Shown here one piece after another: positions 38,401 through 53,400 of a DNA stretch of 64,000 nt (position 1 is the stretch's first letter; each line of letters starts with the position of its first letter). Both the position numbers and the translations under genes were made by a program. Origin of the DNA: Myrica gale (Eukaryota; Streptophyta; Magnoliopsida; Fagales; Myricaceae); assembly GCA_963930655.1 (NCBI GenBank), contig OZ005608.1, positions 6,882,001 to 6,946,000 on the forward strand. The letters are read 5' to 3'. Below the pieces are notes generated by a model that saw only the letters and a program-made list of their open reading frames with translations, was not told the origin of the DNA and searched no databases.

Positions 38401-41400
38401 TTCCTCACACTTTTGCATTTTTCTCGATCATTCAACCCCCGCACATTCCAACTAATAATCCGATGCTTCATAAAGAAGTAACTAAAGCTATCCCCATCTT
38501 CCAACCCCTTCGAGAGCCAGACGTACTCTCATCATAATTCACAGAACACCCCAAAGATTTTAATTCTCGAAGCAACTTACCACTTGATCTGCCCGAAGTC
38601 TCTTTGCCCATCCCCCACCTCATCTCCAAGGCAGCAAAGAGTTGCAAGAGATCAGCTTCATATTCGTCACAAGACACCCCCACTAGGTGCCTAAAAGACG
38701 ACATCATCTCCAAAACCCACGTAGACGGGACAAACGACCTCACACCAGGTTCCCTGTCAGCCCCCGGATGTACTGTCTGAAGTGGCACTATGCAGGCCTC
38801 TTCACCCTCGTCCTCGAAAATCACCAGCGCCCCCCAGACCCAACCTCAACCCCCGAAACTGAACTACCAACAGCCAGTAGACCCACGACAGGCTCAACAA
38901 CAAGGCCACCCCCTGAATGCCCCAAGGGGCCGGTAGAGACTTCCCCTGCTATGGACTCCGCCCAGATCTGCGACGCCCCAACTGGACCAGGAGCGAAAAC
39001 ACCCACATCAGGTTCGCCGGCCCCCAGCGTCTCCATTGGCAAGGAGCTGGCCGACGACGCCCAGCCCAGTCGAGGAAGGCCCCTCCACCTTGACCTCGTC
39101 CTCAGCTTGCTGGATAATCAGGTCGGTTGAGTGACCCGACCCACAGCCCACCACGGAGAGGCCCATCCCAGACTGCCCCAGACTAAGGCCCGAACCAAAG
39201 TGTTGGGCCTCCTCACCCAAGAATACACCAACGCGTTGGGCCTCCACATCAACACTGCATTGGGCCTTCACAGGCGTTTGTTGGGCCACCAATTTATAAC
39301 CACATACCCGGCAATTCAAAGTTATAAGTGGCGCTGACTTGGGCTTGGACTTGGGCTCCGAAATCTGCAGCTTGTTTTTGACCCGCCCAACAACTCAATC
39401 CACCTCAGCCTGTAAACGCATTAAATGGTGCCACAGCTCTCTGTCGGACGCAGCCCCCAGCGCAGCCTGCTCAGAAACGTGGGGAAGCACAATTTCCTTA
39501 TTAGGGTCTGCATGCTGCGCCGAAGGAAAGCCAAACGCCAGTTGCTTTGCTGGCTGCCCTCAACGGCCGGAAACCTGCAAAGCTCTCCCTTCTCCTCCGC
39601 CTTCTTCTCTTACAAGCCAGCCTTCACCGAATCAGCAAATGACCAGCCTTCTCTGACCGGAACAACCTCCGACCGCATTCTCTTACGCTGGAGCTCACCT
39701 ATAACCGAGATAATCTCCTCACAGGTCACAACTGGCAAAGGACTGCCATCCAACACTCGCCTTCCCCTCCGGAACCATCACAGCCCCTCGTCGGCGTCTC
39801 CCCAAACTCAACAAGAGCAACATATCTACCACCCCTATTCGAACACAACTGGGCTAGAAAAGCACGGGAGGACTCGTTAAATTTCTCCGAAAAATCACTA
39901 GGGACCCTGGTCTGCACCATTTTGCCAAACATCTTCGCCAACCAGACCACCCCGTATCGCCCAAAGCGAATGGCACTCTGAGAATTTCTACTATGTTTAG
40001 TTAACGTGACCAGACCAAACGAACTCACAGAGAACTGAAACAATTTCGCTTCAATCACCAAGCTACGAAAAAAAGCCATTAACACCCGTCCTCACCAACC
40101 AGAATTTTAGAAAATATGAACCCTCTGACTTCTTGGCTGAGATCTTCTAGAGCACCCAAGATGCTATTATCAAAATTGTTTCAAACTGTGAACGTAAGAT
40201 ATTGAACTTCAATCCCTCCATTACCAAAGAACATTAAGGAACCTTGTTGTATTAGTTAATTCTTTTTTTGATATTAGGATTCCTTGTTGTATTGTTATAC
40301 CCAGATAAAAGGAACGCATTCCAAATATGATAGCAAGATGTTGGAGAAAAGTTATATTCAATAATTGTTGTGGCTTGTGCAAAAACCTTAAGACGAATTA
40401 AAAGGGTTCTTGGTGGACATGATGAGAATATTACCTCCACAAGTGCAACTAAACTCACACCACAACCAACCCACCAAAAGATAATCGATCCCATGACTTC
40501 CTCCATGTACTGCAAAAGAACAAGGATATTCTATAATAGCAGATAAGTATATAAACTTCCAAGCAACTTAAGTCATTAATGCGAATGGTCTCACGATTCT
40601 TTAAAAGGAACAGGACAACCAGAGTAACGAAATTTTAGTCACTACCAGTTTCAAAAGCTAAAATAGGCAATCTCAAAACATGACAAGAATTATAATCATC
40701 ACCTTCAATAAAGATGCATAATTGAGATGGCTGGATAGATTATGCAGTACTGCATAGACCAATTCCCTGAGGAAAAAAAAAAAGAGGATCAAAATCAGCT
40801 AACTACTACTAATTGCTCGTGCAAAACCATTAATTGGACAGAATTTCATACCTCTGAGAAGGATCAATAGCAGCAACAACACAGATCATAAAAACCGCCT
40901 ACATGAGCCATCACAAATCAGAAAATAAATAAATCTATTGAAAAGCATGCATGAATTTACAAGCTAAATAACAGGTTTGGTGTCAATCAGCCAAAACGCT
41001 GTTCCTGCTTGTCACTGAATTGAAGCTAGCAACAAAAGTGGTGTAATTATTATTACACCACACCAAGAAAAAGAAACACCGAATGAAGCAACCATAAAAA
41101 ATTCGGGGGGGTTAATGTGGCTTTGATTTTTCTGCTAGTGTACAATTGGCTCTTTGCCTTACATTCCAGAAAGAGAAATAGAAGTAAGAAAAATTCTGCT
41201 CTGAGAGAAGCTAATTATAAATTGAGATAGAAATATAGATACCTCCAACTCCACTTTCTCACTGTACAAAGCAACATGCATGAGAGTAACAATGACAGTT
41301 TCAATTATCGAACGCGGCTGAGGACCAGCAGCTAGGACCTCCCGTGCGGTAACAAGCTTTTCTTTCAAGGAGAGCACCATTGGAACTCCAAAGTTGGAAC

Positions 41401-44400
41401 TAGAAAAAAGAAAATTAAGTAGTTGTTTGAATTAAAAATCACTGGTTGGTGGTCTAAATCACAAGATCTGACACCAAATCACACTCAAATTCACTAAAGA
41501 ATCTATAGATCACTTACAACAAGAACACAACGAAATGCTATGGATAATCCATCAAAAGAATAAGGATTCAGCATCGCAAAATTCCAATTGATTTTGTGCA
41601 TTCTCGTATGGTTAAAATCTCCACAGAAAGGACTACCCTTTCTTTAGAATAAACATTCTTCCTTTCTTTTTATTAGCCAGTTACATGTGCACCATCAAAA
41701 TGGGTCTTGAGCCCTCCCTTAATGACCCAGTTTTTCATAAAATGATCATCACCTTTTTAAAAGGGACATGCCTCAGCAAATAGTGAAAGTAGTGGTTGAA
41801 TGTAACTTCCACAAATGTTTATCTATCTATTAGATCAACAGCCTCATGGACCTTCTAATCTGGACAAATCTCTTGAAAGCATATTACAGACCAACTATGT
41901 TGTACAGCAAACAGGGAAAAATCAGTGAACTTGGTAGTTTTTGCTCAAGATATCACCCAACATATAAATACAGTACGAAATTGATGCTGCGATTCAAGAG
42001 ATGGGGTACATGCTTGAAGGAATTGAATCAAAGCAAACAATCTGGGCAGCAAAAGTGCTTCTGTGCTTTATAGAGAAAAAGAAATCACAGCTAATAATGA
42101 TTAGCCAATAACAATAGCCATAGTGTACTCGGCAACATTCATGGCTAAGAGTTATGGTGAAACTAAGAGAAAAACAGAGATTTACTATTAGGAATAAGAA
42201 AAGGCAAATATCTCCTTTGACTTATGTTTCTGGATTATGGTACTCTTAACAACATTGTCACCAACATTCCTTGCTAGAGATTCCATAGCTACTTTTACCA
42301 CCTAGATGGCCTCAAGAAAATCAGAAGAAACCAAGAGGGGGAGACAATAAAGCAAGTCACTTTGTGCAAATACAAAAGCCCCAGGGGGCACAGCTGGATC
42401 CACATGATGCATTATATTCTGTAGTAGAACATACCAAATATCCTGGAATAACTCCTCATGACCATCCCATGTTTGGAAGAGAACACCCACATGTCTAGCG
42501 AGGTAGAATCTAACTCGATAATCAGGATCTCGGAGCAACAAAAGCAACCTTTCAATCATTGTCTTTGAACAGATATGTCACAGCGACCATATAGCAAAGC
42601 AATTAAAAGAATAAAAGAAATCAGGTCAGTTATCCTAAACAACAGAATTACGACCAAATACAAAATGCCAAAAAGAAAATCACCAAATATCTCCAAAGCA
42701 AGAGTTAAGCAAGGTGTTGAAGGTAAATGCACCCATCAGTTACATGTTCAAGCAATTCCATGATTAAAGAGAAGGCTTCTCAACTGGTCATCTGGCAAGC
42801 AAGCTAGGGACACAGTGGATGCTTGCACATTACCTCTGTCTCTTTGCAACTTAAGATGTACTCCAAAATGCACATCCTACTCACGATGCTTTATCAGACC
42901 GTTTCTCTTTACTTCTTTCAATTACTATCCATACTATGTATAATCTCAATCATGTTAGGAAGAAATAAAAAGAAATTTGAAGAGTGATTGCTTGTTCCTC
43001 ATATGAACAGATGAGTTGATGGGGTTGAGATTAAGAATATTTTGAGTGAGGGGGAAAGGTACCAGGAGCAGTTTCGCTGGGGTTGATGTTTAACATTTAG
43101 AGGTTTGATCTATCTTAGCATGTTGGAGTACAGCTACGATTAGGCCAGCTAAATGCATATATTCTCTATGTCGTGGAGCATCAAATGCGCAGTGCTCAGA
43201 AGTGATTGCACTGCTACAATGGTTCAAAAGAAAATAGATTATACTTTAGGTTGTTGGTAAATTGGAGCCGAAGTTCTTTAGGGTGTTGTTATTGCATATA
43301 TTCATGTGTGTACATATATGCATGTACAATACATATGTATATATCTATATATATTTGACAAGGATGCCTGGGGGAATTTTTGTTGCACCAGATTTCTCTT
43401 CTTTAGTTTTCTTTGAATTCTACCATTTGAGGGCTTTATTTTTTAGCCCTATAGTTAGTGATCAGGAGCCTTATTTGCTGTAATCTTGAAAACTGAAATG
43501 CGACAGATCTGCATATATCAAGGCATAGACCCAACAATTTTCCTCTGGTCCTTCACCAACCTAAATTTACGTTAATAATTCTGAATGACAGCAATTTGAA
43601 CTCCCCAACCCACAACCCCCCCCCCCTCCTTACAATGTTCAAGATCGTGATATGGTATTCCATGACATTCCACATCTCATGCTATTCTGTGACTCCTGAA
43701 ATTCCATGTATCAGACCCATGTCTGTCTTTCAAAATTGTCATCGAAGGAAGAAGTATTAGCATTTAGTGTAAAATATATTCACCTGGCCAATCTGAGGAC
43801 GAATCAAAACAAAATCGCATATGCAATCAATCAGCCTAACGCGACCACACCAATCAAGAAGATCTAACTCAGCAACTTTGTTCACCAGATCTCCAAGACG
43901 TGTCAATATCTGCAAAGCAAACCAGTTACTCAATTGAACCATAATATGAACTCTAAACCACAGTCACAAAACAAAGGCAATCAAGGAATATCTCATTAAG
44001 AGAGGTCGGAAATAATTGCAAGTAAAAAAAAGTAGAACAAATTAGAGGTCTCATTCGATGCATTTCTTCCTCTCTCAGCATATTTCATTTATCATCCACC
44101 ACACAATCGTCAACTCAACTAAGTTGGGAATGACTAAATGCCTACCATCTACTGCACAAGCAAAGTATCAACACCACTAATCACAATTTAGTTGTTGTAT
44201 TCATCCAGAATGAGAAATTCAACATGACAGATACAAAATACCTGTTCCGAATACACTTCCTCCAGAACAAATTTCTCCATTTTGACAGTATTCGAGGATA
44301 ATAAAGAAGCTAGCAACCCATGGATAGCAGCAAGAACATTAACACAGTTGAGCTTAAGACTTGCTTGATTTTTTATCATGTCATTAAATAAATTCACCTG

Positions 44401-47400
44401 CAAAATAAGGCAAGTATATAACTGTGAATTAATACGAACCAAAAAAGCAGCGCATATTTATTTATATCTTTGATAGATTCTCGGATGGAATTGCGTGTTC
44501 TTTGATCCGCTTACCAAATCTGTAATCTTTGCAGCGGACCAACAGGGATGTCTACAGAGGTTGTATAGAATTTTTTCACACACCTGAATTAAGACAAAAA
44601 CAAACAGCTAATAGAATATACATGGTGAAAAATTGGAAACTTTTTTACATCCATCCAAAAAAGTTGAACTAAATAAATGTGGACTATACCTTCTGATCAC
44701 ATTCTTTGCTCACGACTTCAAATAGGGTATCCCATGTATTAACATGTAGAATTGAGAAAAAACCTGAGATGAGTGATATCATGCCCAACTTCCATTTTGC
44801 TGGAGAAAAGGATATGCCAGTGGCAATTTTCCCACCAACGGTTAAAATATCCACATCTCCGGAATCCTCATTCTCATCCAACTCCATGTCCATAATCCTA
44901 CTTCTATTGCCATCAAATGGAAAAGAATTTTGCACAGAATTATCAGATGCAGATAAATCATCCAGGATCATCTCAGAATTAAAGTTCCTTACACGTTCAG
45001 AATATTCTACATATACATTCGCCAGCACTTCTAAAAGCCTCTCCACAGATTTGGCTACAGAACCATGAAGTAAAACATCCAGATTGTTTTCTCTCGATTT
45101 CATGAAAATTGGACAGCAAACGAGACGTTGTAATGACACAGCAAGAGAGTATGTTCCACCAAAAACTGAGTCAGAGCCTAAGCAACCGAGAAATCGAAAA
45201 TCATTGTGGTTTCCTTGAATGCCACTACGAGCACGATCCAACAATTCTAACAAGCACTCGCCCATTTTGGACAGATATGGTGAAACTTCATCATTTTTCC
45301 TAACAAAGAGAACAGAGCCTGTAAGCATATATCAAACAACATATAGAAGAAACTTACATCAGATGTCAATTGCTGCAAAATACCAAAGCCATTTGCCAAA
45401 ACACAAGTGGTTTTCAACTGCACGGTTACACAATATTGACAAAACATAAACTTGTAAAAGCACAAGAAATGCTAACTCGGTCCATTCAAATACGGTGTCA
45501 GTTGCACAGAAATTAGGCACAGTTCCAACACAACAAGCTGACAACCATAAAGTCCATACTCAATGTGAGAACAAGTGCAAAGCTGACTGACACAATCCCC
45601 AGACAAAGCACAAGCAAAAAAACTGCTGCTGAGATCTCCACTCTATCAACTTTCTTAAGTTAATTTTTTGATAAGTAACTTTCTTAAGTTAATTAAGCTG
45701 GCAGGAATGTCTGGTCCAGCACCACCATGCAGAGCCTCTTAGTATGTTTAATCAACCATTTCAATGAGAAAGCAGTTTGGTAGTTTTAGGGGAGGAAGTA
45801 TAAAACTTAAACAGAAACTTCAGCAACAAAACTCGGAAGATAATCATTGAGTTTCTGGCGCAATCAGACTCTAAAAAGTAGAGAGTAAGATGAACCAAAC
45901 CTTGTCAAATACAAACCATATATGAAGTTTGATAACAATCCACATCTAAAGAATATATCTGAGATCGGCTTCCTTTCGACCTCCTTGTCGACAAGAGATC
46001 CAAGAATACAAGTCTCCATTTCCTGCAGCAGCTGATCTCTTACTTGCCGCGGAAGACGTAAACTCTGAAGGCTTTGAGATGGGGAAACCTAAAAAGGATC
46101 AAATTTGTCCCAAACTAATTAGATATCATTCAATTTAGATGGAATTCTTTGCAACGCAGAATTTCAGCACCTCAACACCAAAGTCCTGATTCATTCCGGG
46201 GAGAACTTTGACAGAGCACTCAAACAGTTCATGCAGACCATCATGCTCAACATCTTCTGTCTACAAACAAAATCCAATTTCAGTTTATCACTGAGAACCA
46301 ACAAGTATGCATTAGATCCAAAATCAAATGGTAATTAGGACATAACCACATACCTTAAATCGCTCTACTACAGTCTCAGTCTCATCCACAAAAGAATATG
46401 ACAACCGAAATCCTTTGCAGCATTCCGTAAAAGGAACACAACCAGCACAAAGAGCATACACTGCTGCCGGGAAGAATAATAGCATCTGCTCATTTAACAT
46501 AAAGGACTCCTACACAAAAAGGAACCAATTACTATAATACCAAAGGACACAAAATTGAGTTTTATTTAAGAAAATTTTGCAAACACTAAAGCCCCAAACC
46601 ACTAATTTTCACGGAGCCTATAAGCATTTCTGACCATAGTAAAAGACAATCCTTGCCCCATTTAATTTCCAGATCACGTATGGACAGCTGATATGATCGT
46701 CAAAAGGTGACTGCAGGCTGGCAAAGCAAGTCCACATAATTGTCATCTCATCAAAAACCACCAGGTCCTCTGAATTTCAGGGTCAAGAAAACTGATCAAC
46801 CAACTAAATGATGCTTTCATTCATTGCCCAAAGCATCCCAGGGAAAGTTGCAGTTGATCTTATCAGGGGATCAAGAAATTTTGAGAGGCATAGACACGCA
46901 GTATAGGGAGACTAAATTTTCTCCATCCAACAGTAACACTACCAAGATTCTTTTAGGCCTTCCAAGCTTAGATGCAAATTCAGCAGTATTAAGATCACAT
47001 TTATGAACTATAATGTCCAAAATCCCGGTCATTACAGTCATATTCAGAAGCATTATAACAGAGTTCAGCATCTAAATAGACGACCATGCCTTAATAAAAT
47101 TAGAAGCAACATAAAGCAAATGACAACAACCTAAAGCTAAATAATAGGACATAAGAGTCTAAAGCAAGCTGACCTTCCAGTGAATATGACCCGAAATTGC
47201 TCTCAAAAGACTTTTCCTGAGGCGTAAACTATCACATAGGTCACACTGCACAAACATGAAAATTTTATTGTCATGACCCCAACCCACCAACAGAATGAGC
47301 GACTTTCCTTTACTCTTCTAAAATTTTCTTGCTGACTTTATGCAGTGGAGACCCATTATCCTTTGCTTCTTTCAACAAATATAGAACAACGCCTAAAGTT

Positions 47401-50400
47401 CATGTACACAATGTAAAGCTCCCACTAGTGTAAAGACTACTATGTGATTCTAGGGCTCAACTTCCAAACCGTTCAGACATACACAGCTAACATCAATAAA
47501 TGCGTGGCTCCTGTTTCTTTCATTTCGTTTTCCTATACTCCAATTTCGGGTATTAATATCACTCATTGATAACTGCTTTAGAGTAATCTTTATCATCAAA
47601 TAAGAATTGAGTAATAGCAAAAAATAGTCTAAGTTATCGTGTCCTCTCCTAAGATCTTAAAGTCCATAACTAGCATATATCAAGTTGGAAAAAGTTTCTC
47701 CTAGGGTGCAAAAATAGTTTTTTCATAACTTAGTCCCAACTTTCATAAGAGAATATCCTAACGCCATAACTAGCATATATCTAGTGTCTTTTTCCCAAAA
47801 TCAAAACCAATGATACAAAAAAAAACTTTTGAGCATAACAATGCATTCTATTCCCAACTCCTTTGAAGCACAATTGTGCTGGGATGAAGTGAATACAAAC
47901 AAGTCCCTGATGTGAGGCTACGCCAAGAATACACGGAGACTCATATAAAACCTAATCAAACCAAGACCTGCATGAGGCATAAGGTTCAGCCACTTCAGCC
48001 AATGCATCAGCAAGTCAACCCATTGCTAGTGTTTAATTCAACTCGGGAACCTATGATTGACACTTCCACACATTCATTTTTCTTGCTCGGAAAGCTACTG
48101 GTGAGTTTAAGATCATAGAAGATTGGCACTTATCAAAAAAAAAGAACATAGAAGATTGGCTAAGGAGTCTCTCTCCCCTTTCGTTTTGATGTGAACTATA
48201 AAAAGGATATGGGGTTTCTTCTCTTCAATCTGGACGTGCAAAAAGGAAAAAGACAAAATTATGCACATAAACATGTCTTTTTCCTTCCTTTTTTTTCAGT
48301 AACCACCTTCCTTTCTAGGAGGTCAAATGTTATTAAATCTCATTAAAAGACTTCCCTACCATGTCACATTCCCTCAATTTTGTGAAGAAGGGAGACAAAT
48401 TGGGTGGGGTTGCCTTCCAAATTCCTGTCTTTTGCCCATAAATCTCCAAAACTTGAGCAGAAGACCATCCCTCCACCCCCACCCCCAACTATATCAAAGA
48501 CCCCCTCCCAAACACAACGGTAAACATAATCAATTCAATTTATAAAGAAAAAAAAGGAAATAAGACAGAGAGAAGGATGACGGAAAAGGAACTTCCGAAA
48601 GATGCAAACCACTTACTTGAGAACCTTTCCTTGAAAAGTAACACGAAATGAAATACAAAAGAGACCTGGTCAAAAGTAGAAGAAAATTAGATGTGACCAT
48701 TAGTATTAAAAAGAGCAAGAGTATCATGTATCAACTCTGGACTCTTTCACCACCCCATTTCCTATCAACTTCAAGTTTTCAGCGACTTTCCCAACACAAT
48801 TGCTTTGTGTCAATCGGCCGCTCTACATAGCATGTCAAATCAACTTTTTCATGAACCAAACCACCAGCCATTTTATTCTTGAAAAGATTCACTCAAAAGA
48901 ATTTCATTACATGTATTGTACACCGATGGCTGATATTTTCACCAAGCTCTTACCAAAGAAAGTGCTCTTACCATATGTTCAAAGCTGGGACAATTCGATG
49001 TATAGTCTAGGGGGAGTGTTAGGATGTATTGGATGTCTTCGGTATTAATATTATTATTATTACTGTATATATATGCAAAGAAGAACACTGAAGACGAAAT
49101 TTAATCCTTTTGACATTAATTTATGACTGAAGGGATGAAAAAGCAGCGAGCATGTAGAATTGGTTGACAACTGCCACTATTTACTTGGTTAAATGGTGAT
49201 GCGCAGCTCAAATATTGACTATGATACTCTGCCTGTGCCTATGAGGAGGTCGAGTGTCACGAACTGAACTTTGGGTTCCATGGTATATGGGCAAAACAAA
49301 GGGATGAAGACAACTAGAGGCACTATGATACATGGGTTTTAACACCGATGAACAATCAGAAGCAAAGTAGGAAAGTTATCAATCCAAGAGCAAAGTGCCA
49401 ACTAACTTCGTTGTCTGCCTTCAGCAGTAACAACATTGTTTTCTCCTTGGTTCTTCTACTCAAAAGACTAAAAAAGAAGAATTAAAAGGGCCAAAAAGCA
49501 ATGATTTTCCACTGAATGTAGTCAACAAAAGAATGCACTTACACTGATGGAAATCGCTTGAATAACCTCAGATCCCAAACATCTTGAGGTATGACATATG
49601 TATTTGTTTGATCCTGGAAGAGAACAAGTGACATAGAACCATTATTGGAAGAAAAATATGTACGGTGATGTAGATGGACTAGTGTAGAATGCATATTCTA
49701 ATTGTTTTGAGAAGAGTAATACAGTTCTCGCACTCACATGCAAAATTATGTTTCCAAGGAGCACTAAAATAGCATCCACCTGCATGGAAACATCAAAATT
49801 AATATAAAAGTGGCAGCTAGAACAAACAATTAAAGAAAATTTACGCTGTGTGAAATTCCCAAATAATTAGAGTTTTTAGGTTCTGTTCATTTCGTACAGT
49901 CAACCTGCTGAAGAAAGGATGTTTATCATCATATGTGTAATTAAGGCATGCAAAAAACAGTCAGGCAAAGCTGTTATGGAAAATGCTATAAGAAAATCGG
50001 TTGAAGAGATATACAAGAACTAAAACCCTCAATAGCTCAACTTTACGAACAATGACAGTAAAAAAAAAAACTTACAACTGCAGTTACATTGCTGAATATT
50101 GGCAACCCATGGGTTAGACAGCTCCATAAAACTTGCCAAGTACAGTCAAACTGCAAAAATTTCCATACATTGGAGTCAATGTACTTTCCAGTCAGAGGAA
50201 TAGAATATCAATCAGCTCAAAACAGAAGACAGTTGTTTTCCATTGCATTTCATAATTTCTTGCGAGAAACTTTATATCAAAAAAAAGAACTCAAGCACCT
50301 GGGAGTTCACAGAAGAATCCCTTAAAGAACTTTTAAAATTCTACAATGGCCTAAAAATAAAAAACATAGAACCATCTCAAAGGAATAACAAGTTAAATAT

Positions 50401-53400
50401 TGTGGAGTCCAAATATTAAGACGATAGTTGGTATTGAGTAGGTGATCCACGAAGCTCATTGATATGTTTTTTTTTTTTGTCGAAGAGTCTGTTTGGACAG
50501 CAAATGAACCCTTTGGACCGCTACTCCACTACATATATACTGTGGATAAACAGTAAAGAAAGATAGAACTCTCCATGGTGCTCAGTTTGATGCTTGGCTG
50601 CATCAAGTTTTAAATCAGCCCTAAATATTCAAAAGCCTAACCTATTATCTATCAGAGATTTTGACAATTTGTGAGTTAAGCAGCTGTCCACATTCAAGAT
50701 ACATTCAAGAAAAAGGCTGGAGGAAAAAATACCTCATTCGAAGTATAAGATGGCCTCAATGATTTATCCCCCCTCGAATCTGGTAGCAGCAGTACAGAAG
50801 AGAGTTCCTGCAAACTCCTTTTGATGCAAGAAAATATATATATGAGATCAGAGGGAAGTAATTGATGGGCAGAGAGCAATCTAAATGTAAGAATATTGAC
50901 CAATACCCACTGATACAGACATATGGATTACAATGAGGGCAAACTCCTAACACGGTCTAAAATTGAACATGCTTAAGACACTGAAACCTTAGATTAAAAG
51001 TATTGCATGGGTATACAGATTTGTACCGCAGAGTCCATAGCAAACCATCATAAGCATGCCTCATGTTTGCATCATTCAAAATTCTGCAACATATTCCAAA
51101 TTGTTAGTCCAAACAAGGCCAGAAGTTAAGCAACCTAAAATTCTTTTTCATGATAACAGCAAATGGCAATGGGGCATGGGCATGCACATGGACATGAGGA
51201 TTTGTGTTACACTGAATCCAGTAACCAACTTATATCAAGCATTGGCTTATAAAAACAAAACTTATTGCCAAGAATCAATTGACTGAACAAGCATGCATGG
51301 ATTGACATGTTTAAGAGGCATAGGCAAATGGAACACCATTAGTTGATTGATACAGAGATATGAAAACTTTCTTGCCAAAGGAAAGCAAGGTTCACTAGAG
51401 TAGATTTCGAGTGCGTTTGAGAATACAACCTTCATCTACTGAGGATCATCAATTCCAAGGACTCTGTGTGTCACTTATCAAATATTCTAGAACAAATGAA
51501 AAAGGATACCAAAAAATACCTTAAATTTTAAGACTTGATCAGTAAGTGTAAGATTGAATGTATGGTTCCAGATATCATGGCCAATACAATTCACGAGAGT
51601 AAGAAAATGGGTGTGTTAACAATTAGAAACACAGAAGAGTATAGTGTTCCTCTGTCCTTATATCAACCCTATGTGCATTATCTTTTTCTCTTCTTTTTTT
51701 TTGATAAGTAAGGAAAGTTTTATTGAAAGAAAGAAAAAGAAGACGGAACAGTACAAAAAGCTGTACTAAACCATCTACAACAAACAGGCTAGAAAAATAA
51801 TAAAATCACTGAAGTCTACAAAGGGAGACCCAGCACCCCATTAGCCAACAAAAACAAAGTTTGCATCATTTTTCCCTTTCAACAATCTAAGGACAACCCC
51901 GAATCTTCAAAGCACCTTTCGTTCCTCTCCCTCCATTTTTTTTTTATAAGTAAGAAGAACTTTATTGAAAAAACAAAAAGAGGTACCAGTACAAAGAGTT
52001 GTACTGAAAACCTACTCCCAACAAGCTACAAAGCTAAGAAAATCAGCAAAATCAGAAAAAATGAGAGCTCAAAACAGCATTGGCCCAAAAAAAAAGGGAA
52101 CTCAACATCAAACCCCTCAACCCTTCCGAAGACAAGGATGAGTTCTCAAAACACCTCTCATTCCTCTCCCTCCAAATAACCCACGAAATACACAAAGGAA
52201 TCATCTTCCACACCCTCGAGGCAAGAGGATTGATGAACTTCCGTTTCCAACAAAACAGCACCTCATTCACCCAAGAAGGCATAAGCCAACAATAATTCAT
52301 AATGCTAAGCATATGAGACCATAAATCCCTTGCGACAACACAATGAAGAAGAATATGATCCACCGATTCTCCATTGCACCTACAAAGATAGCATCAATCA
52401 AGTAAACAAAGACCCCTCCTCCTCAAATTGTTTGTAGTCAAAATTCTCTCATGCACCGCCTCCCACACAAAAAAGGAAACTCTCATAGGAACAAAGGACC
52501 TCCAAATCTGCATCCACGGAAAAGACAAGACGGGGGCTACAAGAAAGAAGCCCATACAACGACTTCACCGAGAAAATGCCATTCTTGGTGCCCGTCCAGC
52601 GTATCTTATCTTCAGCTCCATTCCTCAAGGGCTTGGAATAAAGGAGAGAATAGAAAGTCAAAAACACCTCAACTTCTCAATCATTCGTAGCCCTCAAAAA
52701 CTGAACATTCCAAGCATCCTTATTACTAGCAATAGAAAAGAGGGACGGGAAGGCAAGCCTTAAGGGTCTCTCTCCACACCAAAGTTCACTCCAAAAGCGA
52801 ACTCTATTGCCACGACCAGCCTCGAACCTAATGAAGTGGTTAAAAGGATCCCACCCTTTGCTAATAAACCTCCAAAGACCAACTCCATAAATTCCTCTCC
52901 TCTGATGGGTTCTCCACCCACCCAACTCTCTCCCAAACTTCTCCACTATAACATTCCACCACAAACTGGTACTTTCGAAAGCAAAGCGCCACAACCACTT
53001 CCCAAGCAAAGCCTTAATGAAAGTAATTAAGCGCCTAATACCCAGCCCTCCTTGCTTAATGGGGCAGCACGCTCTCTCCCAATTAAGCAAATGAAAATTG
53101 TGCACATTCTCAGTGCTACCCCACAAGAAGTCTCTTTGTAACTTCTCCAATCTACATGCCACAGACGAAGGGATGGGGAAAAGAGACAAGAAATAAGTTG
53201 GGAGATTAGCAAGAGTGGACTTGATCAAAGTGACTACCACCTTTCGAAAGATAGCTCCTCTTCCATCCAGCTAACCGCTTCTCCATTTTCTCAACGATGC
53301 CATTCCAAATACTAATGCTTTTGAAACAAGCCCTCAAAGGAAGGCCAAGATAAGTGATAGGAAGAGAGGCAACCCTACAACCCAAAATATCAGCCAAGAT

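Larger units (their letters stand above)
34820..40090 (-). mobile_element. LINE copy D (L1-type), near full length but degraded
   Basis: Occupies most of ATM intron 26 (33387-40434). The 3' end is poly T at 34820-34828 followed by atataagtaagac. ORF1 starts with an ATG at 40085 and ORF2 at 38471, as in copy A. Both ORFs are listed separately with their lesions. The 5' limit just beyond 40085 is approximate and no convincing target duplication was found. Same orientation as ATM. Confidence 0.88.
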
